Below, in pieces: positions 26,388 to 34,969 of a DNA stretch of 64,000 nt. Position numbers and translations under genes: made by a program. Position 1 is the first letter of the stretch. Each line of letters starts with the position of its first letter. Source of the stretch: Izhakiella capsodis (GTDB lineage: Bacteria; Pseudomonadota; Gammaproteobacteria; Enterobacterales; Enterobacteriaceae). Location of the stretch: contig NZ_FOVC01000005.1 of the NCBI RefSeq assembly GCF_900115045.1, positions 62,001 through 126,000 of the forward strand. The letters run 5' to 3'. The notes beneath the pieces are model-generated. The model was not told the DNA's origin and did not search any database. It saw only the letters and a list, made by a program, of their open reading frames with translations.

Positions 26388-27730
26388 GTGTGAAAGAGAT
26401 TATTCGTACAGCTGAAACACATCCGCTTACCTGGCGTATACGTGAAGATAAACAGCCAGTCTGGCTTGATGAGTATCGTAATAAGAATGGTTATGCCGGT
26501 GCGGAGAAAGCGCTAAAAAGTATGACGGCTGATGAGATCGTCACTCAGGTAAAAGACGCCGGGCTAAAAGGCCGTGGCGGCGCAGGATTTTCCACCGGTC
26601 TTAAATGGAGCCTGATGCCGAAAGATGAATCCATGAATATCCGTTACCTGTTATGTAATGCGGATGAAATGGAGCCTGGAACCTATAAAGACCGCCTGTT
26701 GATGGAGCAGATACCTCATCAGCTGGTGGAGGGGATGCTTATCGCCGCTTTTGCGCTGAAAGCCTGGCGGGGTTACATCTTCCTGCGCGGTGAATATATA
26801 GAGGCTGCGGTAAATCTGCGTCGCGCTATCGCGGAGGCTAACGAAGCAGGCTTACTGGGGAAAAATATTCTCGGTAGCGGCTTTGATTTCGAACTGATTG
26901 TGCATACCGGCGCTGGCCGCTACATCTGTGGGGAAGAAACCGCACTGATTAACTCGCTTGAAGGCCGCCGTGCCAACCCGCGCTCTAAACCGCCGTTTCC
27001 TGCCAGCGCGGGTGTATGGGGTAAACCGACCTGTGTGAATAACGTCGAAACGCTGTCTAATGTACCGGCCATTATTGCCAATGGTGTTGACTGGTATAAG
27101 GGTATTTCGAAAAGCGATGACACAGGCACCAAAATGATGGGCTTTTCCGGTCGGGTGAAAAATCCGGGCGTTTGGGAACTGCCTTTTGGCATCACGGCGC
27201 GTGAAATTCTGGAAGATTATGCGGGTGGTATGCGTGACGGACTCACTTTCAAGGCCTGGCAACCGGGTGGCGCGGGAACTGACTTCCTGACCGATCAGCA
27301 CTTGGATCTACCGATGGAGTTCGCCACCATTGGCAAGGCGGGCAGTCGTCTTGGCACGGCCCTGGCGATGGCGGTTGATAATGAAATTAATATGGTTTCG
27401 TTGGTGCGTAATCTGGAAGAATTTTTTGCCCGCGAGTCCTGCGGATGGTGTACACCGTGCCGTGACGGTTTGCCGTGGAGCGTAAAAATATTACGTGCGC
27501 TCGAACGTAAAGAGGGTCAACCGGGCGACATTGAAACGCTGCTGCAACTTTGTCGTCAACTTGGGCCGGGTAAGACCTTTTGTGCTCATGCGCCGGGTGC
27601 CGTAGAACCGCTACAAAGCGCAATCAAGTATTTCCGTGAAGAGTTTGAAGCGGGTATTGCGCCGCAAGTTTTTGGCAATGTGCACGCGATAAATGGCATT
27701 CAACCTAACTTGCTTAAGGCACGCTGGTAA
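26384..27730 (+). CDS. nuoF: NADH-quinone oxidoreductase subunit F
   Basis: NuoF binds NADH and FMN and carries [4Fe-4S] cluster N3, the entry point of electrons into complex I. The FMN/NADH glycine-rich motif GLKGRGGAGFSTGLKW is near residue 65. The N3 ligands are C353, C356 and C359 (ESCGWCTPC) and C400 (KTFCAHA). Length is 448 residues (E. coli 445). The gap to nuoG is unusually long and carries hairpins. Confidence 0.98.
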   Translation: MSVKEIIRTAETHPLTWRIREDKQPVWLDEYRNKNGYAGAEKALKSMTADEIVTQVKDAGLKGRGGAGFSTGLKWSLMPKDESMNIRYLLCNADEMEPGTYKDRLLMEQIPHQLVEGMLIAAFALKAWRGYIFLRGEYIEAAVNLRRAIAEANEAGLLGKNILGSGFDFELIVHTGAGRYICGEETALINSLEGRRANPRSKPPFPASAGVWGKPTCVNNVETLSNVPAIIANGVDWYKGISKSDDTGTKMMGFSGRVKNPGVWELPFGITAREILEDYAGGMRDGLTFKAWQPGGAGTDFLTDQHLDLPMEFATIGKAGSRLGTALAMAVDNEINMVSLVRNLEEFFARESCGWCTPCRDGLPWSVKILRALERKEGQPGDIETLLQLCRQLGPGKTFCAHAPGAVEPLQSAIKYFREEFEAGIAPQVFGNVHAINGIQPNLLKARW

Positions 27731-27782
27731 TAATTTATAAACTCCAGGCTTTTTGGATCCAAGTGCAAATTAAGGCACCGAA

Positions 27783-27812
27783 AGCATACCAGGGTATGCT
27801 GCCGGACCGGCA
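27783..27812 (+). repeat. Tandem hairpins in the nuoF-nuoG gap
   Basis: AGCATACC/GGTATGCT (27783-27790 with 27793-27800, two-base loop) abuts TGCCGG/CCGGCA (27800-27812). Both are short-loop palindromes with no T-run. A third palindrome, CTCGTCT-C-AGACGAG (27873-27887), lies just before the nuoG start. Confidence 0.7.
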
Positions 27813-27899
27813 GACAGTAGCCAACGTCGCCGTGGTGCGAACAGGCTGGAGAAAGAAGCATTGTGTTTAACGCTCGTCTCAGACGAGATTTATGGAAGC

Positions 27900-30632
27900 A
27901 TGTTCACTATGGCTACAATCCATGTAGACGGTAAAGAATATGAGGTTGATGGCGCTGATAATCTGCTTCAGGCTTGCCTGTCGCTGGGCCTCGATATTCC
28001 TTACTTTTGCTGGCACCCGGCGCTTGGCAGCGTAGGTGCCTGCCGTCAGTGTGCGGTGAAGCAATTTCAAAATGCCGAAGACACCCGTGGCAGGCTGGTG
28101 ATGTCCTGCATGACGCCGGCTTCCGATGGCACCTTTATTTCGATCGAAGATGGTGAAGCGCGCGAATTCCGTGAAAGCGTTGTAGAGTGGCTGATGACTA
28201 ACCATCCGCACGACTGTCCGGTCTGTGAGGAAGGGGGGAACTGCCATTTGCAGGATATGACGGTGATGACAGGACACAGCTTCCGTCGTTATCGTTTTAC
28301 CAAGCGCACCCATCGTAATCAGGATCTTGGCCCATTCATTTCCCACGAGATGAACCGCTGCATCGCATGCTACCGCTGCGTTCGCTACTACAAAGATTAT
28401 GCGGACGGTAAAGACCTGGGCGTTTATGGCGCGCATGATAATGTCTATTTCGGTCGTGCCGAAGATGGCGTTCTGGAAAGCGAATTTTCCGGCAATCTGG
28501 TCGAAGTTTGCCCGACCGGAGTGTTTACCGATAAAACCCACTCCGAACGTTATAACCGTAAATGGGATATGCAGTTCGCACCGAGTATCTGCCATCAGTG
28601 CAGCGTAGGCTGTAATACCAGCCCTGGTGAACGCTACGGCGAATTGCGTCGCATTGAAAACCGCTACAACGGAACGGTTAACCACTATTTTTTATGTGAC
28701 CGTGGTCGTTTTGGTTACGGCTACGTCAACCGCAAAGATCGCCCGCGGCAGCCTGAACAGCGTCGCGGACATGATCTCATAAAACTGAACGCCGATCAGG
28801 CACTGGGCGGTGCGGCGGATATAGTGCGTCAGTCCAAACGTACCATCGGCATCGGTTCACCAAGGGCCAGCGTGGAAAGTAATTTTGCCCTGCGGGAATT
28901 GGTTGGTGCCGAAAACTTCTACACCGGTATGCCTGCGGGTGAACAGCAACGTCTGGCACTGATGCTGGATATCCTGCGGGAAAGCGGTGTTCATACGCCG
29001 GCTTTACGCGAAATTGAAAGCTACGATGCGGTTCTGGTGCTGGGCGAGGATTTAACCCAAACGGGCGCGCGCGTTGCGCTGTCGGTTCGTCAGGCCGTAA
29101 AAGGTAAAGCGCGTGAGATGGCAGCTGCACAGAAAGTCGCTGACTGGCAGATTGCCGCTATTCTCAATATTGGCCAGCATGCTAAGCACCCGCTATTCAC
29201 TACCAGCGTGGATGAAACAAGGCTGGATGATATCTCCGCATGGAGTTACCGCGCACCGGTGGCAGATCAGGCGCGCCTTGGTTTTGCTATTGCCCATGCG
29301 CTGGATGACAGTGCACCTGCGGTTAACGATCTCGATAAGGCGCTGGCTGGAAAGATTGACGTCGTCGTTCAGGCTCTGGCTGGCGCGAAGAAACCGCTGA
29401 TTATTTCCGGCACCCACTCTGGCAGTGAAGCGATGATTCAGGCTGCCGCCAACGTGGCTAAAGCGTTAAAAAATCGTGGCTCAGACGTCGGGATTACGCT
29501 ACTGGCGAGTGCAGCTAACAGCATGGGGCTTGGCATCATGGGGGGGAAAACCCTCGATGAAGCGCTGAGCGATCTGAGCAGTGGCGCGGCTGATACCGTT
29601 GTGATTATGGAAAACGATCTCTATCGTCATGCGGCTAAAGCGGCTGTCGATGCGGCGCTGAGCCGTAGCGAACATATCATCGTGATTGATCATCAGCGTA
29701 CTGCTACCACTGAAAAGGCAGGCCTGTTGCTTTCAACCGCCAGCTTTGCGGAAAGCGACGGTACGCTGATTAATCAGGAGGGCCGCGCCCAACGTTTCTT
29801 CCAGGTTTATGAGCCGTCCTATTACGATGACAGTGTAATCATGCTGGAAAGCTGGCGCTGGCTGCATTCGCTGGAAAGCATGATTAACAATCGCCATCCT
29901 GACTGGAGTCAGCTGGATCACGTTATTGATGCTGTCGTCGCGAAACTACCTCAAATGGCAGGTATCAAAGATGCTGCGCCGGATGCCAGTTTCCGCATCA
30001 GCGGTCAGAAGCTGGCGCGTTCACCGCACCGTTTCAGTGGTCGTACCGCTGCGCGTGCCAATATCAGTGTGCATGAACCGCGTCAGCCGCAGGATAAAGA
30101 CACCATGTTTGCCTTCTCAATGGAAGGTAACAATCAACCCGGCGCTCCGCGTTCGCAAATCCCATTTGCCTGGGCGCCAGGCTGGAACTCACCGCAGGCC
30201 TGGAACAAGTTTCAGGATGAAGTGGGCGGCAAGCTGCGTAACGGCGATCCCGGCGTAAGGCTGTTCGAGGCCGACGCCGGGAATTTGTCCTGGTACAGCG
30301 GTATTCCCGCAGCCTGGAAAGCGGAGGAGGGCTGGACGGTGGCACCATACTTTAATCTGTTTGGTAGCGAGGAAATGACCCAGCGTTCGCCAGCCATTCA
30401 GCAGCGTATGCAGCAAGCCTGTGCCATTGTCAGCCAGGAAGACGCAGCGAGGCTGGGCGTGAATACGGGCACGACTGTTGAGTTGCAGTGCGCCGGTGAA
30501 ACGCTGCGTTTACCCGTCCGGCTTTCCAGTGCGCTAAAAGCGGGACAGATAGGTCTGCCGCTTGGCTTCCCGGGGGTTCCGCCTTTCCTGTCAGGACAGC
30601 ATATTGAATCGCTGCGGGAGGCTGCACAATGA
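27900..30632 (+). CDS. nuoG: NADH-quinone oxidoreductase subunit G
   Basis: NuoG is the largest peripheral-arm subunit and carries the iron-sulfur chain. An N-terminal 2Fe-2S ferredoxin-like domain contains PYFCWHPALGSVGACRQC and VMSCMTPASDG. A His-Cys cluster motif is in HPHDCPVCEEGGNCHLQD. A 4Fe-4S domain with MNRCIACYRCVRY and EVCPTGVF follows. An additional CHQCSVGCN motif of the E. coli-type N7 cluster is present, then a molybdopterin-oxidoreductase-like domain without catalytic role. The start at 27900 (MFTMATIHVDG) gives 910 residues (E. coli 908). The inner ATG at 27909 is an alternative. An upstream in-frame start (27861) adds unconserved residues and is rejected. Confidence 0.97.
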   Translation: MFTMATIHVDGKEYEVDGADNLLQACLSLGLDIPYFCWHPALGSVGACRQCAVKQFQNAEDTRGRLVMSCMTPASDGTFISIEDGEAREFRESVVEWLMTNHPHDCPVCEEGGNCHLQDMTVMTGHSFRRYRFTKRTHRNQDLGPFISHEMNRCIACYRCVRYYKDYADGKDLGVYGAHDNVYFGRAEDGVLESEFSGNLVEVCPTGVFTDKTHSERYNRKWDMQFAPSICHQCSVGCNTSPGERYGELRRIENRYNGTVNHYFLCDRGRFGYGYVNRKDRPRQPEQRRGHDLIKLNADQALGGAADIVRQSKRTIGIGSPRASVESNFALRELVGAENFYTGMPAGEQQRLALMLDILRESGVHTPALREIESYDAVLVLGEDLTQTGARVALSVRQAVKGKAREMAAAQKVADWQIAAILNIGQHAKHPLFTTSVDETRLDDISAWSYRAPVADQARLGFAIAHALDDSAPAVNDLDKALAGKIDVVVQALAGAKKPLIISGTHSGSEAMIQAAANVAKALKNRGSDVGITLLASAANSMGLGIMGGKTLDEALSDLSSGAADTVVIMENDLYRHAAKAAVDAALSRSEHIIVIDHQRTATTEKAGLLLSTASFAESDGTLINQEGRAQRFFQVYEPSYYDDSVIMLESWRWLHSLESMINNRHPDWSQLDHVIDAVVAKLPQMAGIKDAAPDASFRISGQKLARSPHRFSGRTAARANISVHEPRQPQDKDTMFAFSMEGNNQPGAPRSQIPFAWAPGWNSPQAWNKFQDEVGGKLRNGDPGVRLFEADAGNLSWYSGIPAAWKAEEGWTVAPYFNLFGSEEMTQRSPAIQQRMQQACAIVSQEDAARLGVNTGTTVELQCAGETLRLPVRLSSALKAGQIGLPLGFPGVPPFLSGQHIESLREAAQ

Positions 30633-31606
30633 GTTGGCTGACACCAGAAGTGATTGCTGTTTTAATCGGCATTCTGAAAGCGATCGTTATTTTGCTGGTC
30701 GTCGTGGTTTGCGGCGCATTTATGAGTTTTGCCGAGCGTCGTTTGCTGGGGCTGTTCCAGAACCGCTACGGACCTAATCGTGTCGGGTGGGGTGGCTCGC
30801 TGCAGCTGGCAGCGGATATGATCAAAATGTTCTTTAAAGAGGACTGGATCCCGCCGTTTACCGACAGGGCCATTTTCACGCTGGCACCGATGATCGCTTT
30901 TACGTCAATGCTGATGGCGTTTGTGATTGTCCCGGTGAGTCCAACCTGGGCCGCTTCCGATTTGAATATTGGTATCCTGTTTTTTCTGATGATGGCAGGC
31001 CTGGCTGTCTATGCGGTGCTGTTTGCCGGTTGGGCCAGTAACAACAAATATTCACTGCTGGGGGCGGTGCGCGCCTCTGCCCAGACGCTGAGTTATGAGG
31101 TATTCCTCGGGCTGTCGCTAATGGGTGTCGTGGCACAGGCGGGGTCGTTCAATATGATCGATATCGTCAATAGCCAGGCACATTTATGGAATATCATTCC
31201 GCAGTTCTTTGGTTTTGTAACCTTTGCTATCGCGGGTGTCGCTGTCTGTCACCGCCATCCCTTCGATCAGCCAGAGGCTGAACAGGAGCTGGCCGATGGT
31301 TACCACATTGAATATGCCGGTATGAAGTTCGGTTTGTTCTTTGTTGGAGAATATATCGGTATTACCACGGTTTCTGCGCTGATGGTCACTTTATTCTTCG
31401 GGGGATGGCATGGTCCCTGGCTGCCGCCATTTATCTGGTTTGCAATCAAAACGGCTTTCTTCATGATGATGTTCATTTTGATTCGTGCAGCGCTGCCGCG
31501 TCCGCGCTATGACCAAGTGATGTCCTTCGGCTGGAAAGTCTGTCTGCCGTTGACGCTATTGAACCTGCTGGCAACCGCAGCAGTGATTCTGTACAACGCG
31601 CAGTAG
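30629..31606 (+). CDS. nuoH: NADH-quinone oxidoreductase subunit H
   Basis: NuoH is the membrane subunit that forms much of the quinone-binding chamber at the junction of the arms. The 325-residue length equals E. coli NuoH. Conserved blocks are FAERRLLGLFQNRYGPNRVG, DMIKMFFKEDWIPP, the acidic loop HRHPFDQPEAEQELADGYH, and LRPRYDQVM-like LPRPRYDQVMSFGWK. About eight membrane segments can be traced. The start overlaps nuoG by four bases. Confidence 0.98.
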   Translation: MSWLTPEVIAVLIGILKAIVILLVVVVCGAFMSFAERRLLGLFQNRYGPNRVGWGGSLQLAADMIKMFFKEDWIPPFTDRAIFTLAPMIAFTSMLMAFVIVPVSPTWAASDLNIGILFFLMMAGLAVYAVLFAGWASNNKYSLLGAVRASAQTLSYEVFLGLSLMGVVAQAGSFNMIDIVNSQAHLWNIIPQFFGFVTFAIAGVAVCHRHPFDQPEAEQELADGYHIEYAGMKFGLFFVGEYIGITTVSALMVTLFFGGWHGPWLPPFIWFAIKTAFFMMMFILIRAALPRPRYDQVMSFGWKVCLPLTLLNLLATAAVILYNAQ

Positions 31607-31618
31607 AGGGTTAACAAT

Positions 31619-32161
31619 ATGACATTAAAAGATATTGTCGTTGGTTTCGGCACCACGGTACGAAGTATCTGGATGATCGGAATGCACGCATTCGCTAAGC
31701 GTGAGACCCAGATGTACCCGGAGGAGCCGGTGTATTTGCCGCCGCGCTACCGCGGTCGCATTGTGTTGACGCGCGATCCTGATGGCGCTGAACGCTGCGT
31801 TGCCTGTAACCTTTGTGCGGTTGCCTGTCCGGTTGGTTGTATATCGTTGCAGAAAGCTGAGATGCAGGACGGTCGTTGGTATCCGGAATTTTTTCGCATT
31901 AACTTTTCGCGTTGCATCTTCTGTGGTTTGTGTGAAGAGGCTTGCCCGACAACTGCAATCCAGCTAACACCCGATTTCGGACTGGGCGAGTTTAAACGTC
32001 AGGATCTGGTGTACGAAAAAGAAGACCTGCTGATTTCAGGTCCGGGTAAATATCCGGAATATAACTTCTACCGTATGGCGGGCATGGCGATCGAAGGCAA
32101 AGATAAAGGCGACGCAGAAAACGAAGCCCGGCCTGTCGACGTCAAAGGCTTGTTACCTTAA
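31619..32161 (+). CDS. nuoI: NADH-quinone oxidoreductase subunit I
   Basis: NuoI is a ferredoxin-like subunit with two [4Fe-4S] clusters (N6a and N6b). These relay electrons from NuoG to NuoB. The two motifs are CVACNLCAVACPVGC, starting at C60, and CIFCGLCEEACPTTA, about 40 residues later. The 180-residue length equals E. coli NuoI. It lies 12 bases after nuoH. Confidence 0.98.
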   Translation: MTLKDIVVGFGTTVRSIWMIGMHAFAKRETQMYPEEPVYLPPRYRGRIVLTRDPDGAERCVACNLCAVACPVGCISLQKAEMQDGRWYPEFFRINFSRCIFCGLCEEACPTTAIQLTPDFGLGEFKRQDLVYEKEDLLISGPGKYPEYNFYRMAGMAIEGKDKGDAENEARPVDVKGLLP

Positions 32162-32171
32162 GGAGCCAGAG

Positions 32172-32723
32172 ATGGAATTTGCGTTTTATATTTGCGGTGT
32201 AATCGCGGTACTGGCAACCCTGAGGGTCATTGTTGGTACCAATCCGGTTCACGCGCTGCTGTATCTGATTATTTCGTTACTGGCGATAGCGGGCGTATTT
32301 TTCGCGCTGGGCGCGGTGTTTGCCGGCGCGCTGGAAATTATCGTCTACGCAGGTGCCATTATGGTGCTGTTTGTGTTCGTCGTGATGATGCTCAATCTCG
32401 GCGACTCTATTCAGGAGCAGGAGCGCCGCTGGCTGCAGCCTTCTGCCTGGCTAGGCCCGGCCGTGCTATCGTTCATTCTGCTATGTGTGATGGTCTATGC
32501 CATTCATACCCTTAACGATCAGGGCATTGATGGCAAAATGATTGATGCTAAAGCGGTAGGCATCAGCCTGTTTGGCCCTTATGTCCTGGCGGTTGAGCTG
32601 GCATCAATGCTGTTGCTGGCAGGCCTGGTGGTGGCATTTCATGTCGGACGCGAAGAGCGGGCAGGCGACGTGCTGGCTAATCGCCAGGGCGATGGAAAAA
32701 GTAAAAAGGAGGAGCACGCATGA
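32172..32723 (+). CDS. nuoJ: NADH-quinone oxidoreductase subunit J
   Basis: NuoJ is a membrane-arm subunit (ND6-like) with about five spans. A mobile third helix is linked to coupling, seen here as EIIVYAGAIMVLFVFVVMML. Length is 183 residues (E. coli 184). The charged C-terminus ends GKSKKEEHA. It overlaps nuoK by four bases. Confidence 0.97.
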   Translation: MEFAFYICGVIAVLATLRVIVGTNPVHALLYLIISLLAIAGVFFALGAVFAGALEIIVYAGAIMVLFVFVVMMLNLGDSIQEQERRWLQPSAWLGPAVLSFILLCVMVYAIHTLNDQGIDGKMIDAKAVGISLFGPYVLAVELASMLLLAGLVVAFHVGREERAGDVLANRQGDGKSKKEEHA

Positions 32724-33022
32724 TCCCTCTACAACACGGGCTCATTCTGGCTGCCATACTGTTTGTTATGGGTCTGACCGGAGTGGTCATTCGCCGCAAT
32801 TTGTTGTTTATGCTGATAAGCCTTGAGATTATGATCAACGCCGCCGCGCTGGCTTTGATCGTGGCAGGCAGCTACTGGGGGCAGGCGGATGGCCAGGTGA
32901 TGTATATTCTGGCGATAAGCCTCGCGGCGGCTGAAGCCAGTATTGGACTGGCGCTGCTGTTGCAGCTGCATCGTCGCCGCCAGAATCTGAACATTGATAC
33001 TGTAAGCGAGATGCGCGGATGA
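32720..33022 (+). CDS. nuoK: NADH-quinone oxidoreductase subunit K
   Basis: NuoK (ND4L-like) is a three-span membrane subunit of 100 residues, the same length as in E. coli. The conserved membrane glutamates needed for proton pumping lie in LISLEIMINAAAL and LAAAEASIGLALLLQ (E36 and E72 in E. coli numbering). It overlaps nuoJ and nuoL by four bases each. Confidence 0.98.
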   Translation: MIPLQHGLILAAILFVMGLTGVVIRRNLLFMLISLEIMINAAALALIVAGSYWGQADGQVMYILAISLAAAEASIGLALLLQLHRRRQNLNIDTVSEMRG

Positions 33023-34854
33023 ACCTTCTTTACTTAACCATACTCTTTCCGCTGATTGGCTTTTTACTGCTGGCCTTTTCACGCGGGCGTTGGTCTGAGA
33101 ATCTGTCCGCGACTGTCGGCATGGGCTCTGTTGGGCTGGCTGCGCTGGTCACGATCTATGTTGGTGTTGACTTCTTCAGTCACGGTCAACAGCCTTTTAC
33201 TCAGGCTCTGTGGACATGGATGCATGTTGGTCAGTTCGAGATCAACGTTAACCTGGCACTTGATGGCCTCTCACTGACCATGTTGTCAGTGGTAACCGGC
33301 GTAGGGTTTTTTATTCATATGTTCGCCTCCTGGTATATGCGCGGAGAAGAGGGCTACTCACGCTTCTTTGCCTATACCAACCTCTTCATTGCCAGCATGG
33401 TGGTTTTGGTACTGGCTGATAACCTGATGCTAATGTATCTTGGCTGGGAAGGCGTAGGGCTGTGCTCTTATCTGCTGATCGGTTTTTATTATACCGATCC
33501 GAAAAATGGCGCAGCCGCCATGAAGGCTTTCATTATCACGCGCGTCGGTGATGTGTTCCTTGCTATTGCTCTGTTTATTCTTTACAACGAACTGGGTACG
33601 CTGAATTTCCACGAGATGGTGAGGCTGGCACCGGCCCACTTTGCTGCTGATAATCACATGTTGCAGTGGGCTACGTTACTGCTGCTGGGCGGGGCGGTCG
33701 GTAAATCTGCTCAACTGCCGTTACAAACCTGGCTTGCCGATGCGATGGCTGGTCCAACACCGGTCTCCGCACTGATCCACGCAGCTACTATGGTGACCGC
33801 CGGTGTTTATCTTATCGCACGCAGTCATGGCCTGTTCCTGCTGACACCGGAAGTGCTACACCTGGTTGGTATTATCGGTGCAATCACTCTGGTACTGGCT
33901 GGATTTGCCGCGCTAGTGCAAACCGATATCAAACGTGTGTTGGCTTACTCCACGATGAGCCAGATTGGCTATATGTTTCTGGCGCTGGGTGTTCAGGCCT
34001 GGGACGCGGCAATTTTCCACCTGATGACGCATGCTTTCTTCAAGGCGTTGCTTTTCCTCTCTTCAGGTTCCGTTATCCTCGCCTGCCATCACGAACAGAA
34101 TATCTTCAAAATGGGGGGGCTGCGTAAGCGTATCCCTCTGGTATATGCCTGCTTTTTAGTCGGGGGGGCAGCGCTGTCAGCACTGCCACTGATTACCGCT
34201 GGTTTTTACAGTAAAGATGAAATTCTGTTTGGTGCGCTGGCTAACGGGCATATCAATCTGATGACGGCAGGTTTGGTCGGCGCTTTCCTCACCTCCATCT
34301 ATACCTTCCGCATGATCTTTATCGTCTTTCACGGTAAAGAACAGATCCACGCTCACGCGGGTAAAGGTATCACTCACCATTTGCCGTTAATCGTGCTGCT
34401 GGTGCTTTCCACCTTTGTTGGCGCGTTGATTACCCCACCGCTGGCGGGTGTGCTGCCTGAAAACCACGTCGGTGAGGCAGGCAAAACAACACTGGAAATC
34501 GCCTCTGGCTTGATCGCTATCAGCGGTATTGCGATTGCCGCCGCGCTCTGGCTGGGTAAACGTACCCTGGTAACCCGTATTGCCCAAAGTGCGCCGGGGC
34601 GTTTCTTTGCCGCATGGTGGTTTGCAGCCTGGGGCTTTGACTGGCTGTATGATTGGATCTTCGTCAAACCTTATAAAGCGATTGCCCGCCTGTTGGCGCG
34701 CGATCCGCTGGATGCGCTGATGAACATTCCATCTCTTCTTACGCGGATAGCCAATAAAGGGCTGGTGCTCAGCGAAAACGGTCAGCTGCGCTGGTATGCG
34801 GCTTCAATGAGCATCGGTGCGGTGGTTGTGCTGGCGTTGCTGCTGGTGGTTTAA
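33019..34854 (+). CDS. nuoL: NADH-quinone oxidoreductase subunit L
   Basis: NuoL is the distal antiporter-like proton-pumping subunit (ND5-like). It has about 14 membrane helices plus the long C-terminal amphipathic helix that runs along the membrane arm (about residues 525-560) and a final span. Conserved pump motifs include LGWEGVGLCSYLLIGFYY, the lysine region GKSAQLPLQTWLADAMAGPTP, LIHAATMVTAGVYLI and HAFFKALLFLSSG. Length is 611 residues (E. coli 613). A hairpin at 34864 separates it from nuoM. Confidence 0.98.
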   Translation: MNLLYLTILFPLIGFLLLAFSRGRWSENLSATVGMGSVGLAALVTIYVGVDFFSHGQQPFTQALWTWMHVGQFEINVNLALDGLSLTMLSVVTGVGFFIHMFASWYMRGEEGYSRFFAYTNLFIASMVVLVLADNLMLMYLGWEGVGLCSYLLIGFYYTDPKNGAAAMKAFIITRVGDVFLAIALFILYNELGTLNFHEMVRLAPAHFAADNHMLQWATLLLLGGAVGKSAQLPLQTWLADAMAGPTPVSALIHAATMVTAGVYLIARSHGLFLLTPEVLHLVGIIGAITLVLAGFAALVQTDIKRVLAYSTMSQIGYMFLALGVQAWDAAIFHLMTHAFFKALLFLSSGSVILACHHEQNIFKMGGLRKRIPLVYACFLVGGAALSALPLITAGFYSKDEILFGALANGHINLMTAGLVGAFLTSIYTFRMIFIVFHGKEQIHAHAGKGITHHLPLIVLLVLSTFVGALITPPLAGVLPENHVGEAGKTTLEIASGLIAISGIAIAAALWLGKRTLVTRIAQSAPGRFFAAWWFAAWGFDWLYDWIFVKPYKAIARLLARDPLDALMNIPSLLTRIANKGLVLSENGQLRWYAASMSIGAVVVLALLLVV

Positions 34855-34863
34855 GTGAGTGGC

Positions 34864-34886
34864 GGGATGGAGTTTGTCTCCATCCC
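34864..34886 (+). repeat. Hairpin in the nuoL-nuoM gap
   Basis: GGGATGGA (34864-34871) pairs with TCCATCCC (34879-34886) around a seven-base loop. Only TTAAGAATC follows, so full termination is unlikely. It sits in the 115-base gap between nuoL and nuoM. Confidence 0.7.
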
Positions 34887-34969
34887 TTAAGAATCTAAAA
34901 GAAAATATTCTGGCATGACGGATTTCTCATATCGCTTGCCGGGATTTAAAGAAAGGGACATAAACTGCC

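Noticed and set aside
27879..28685. 268-codon minus-strand frame over nuoG
   Set aside because: It is a long antisense frame caused by the high codon bias of nuoG. No domain is recognised and nuoG is complete.
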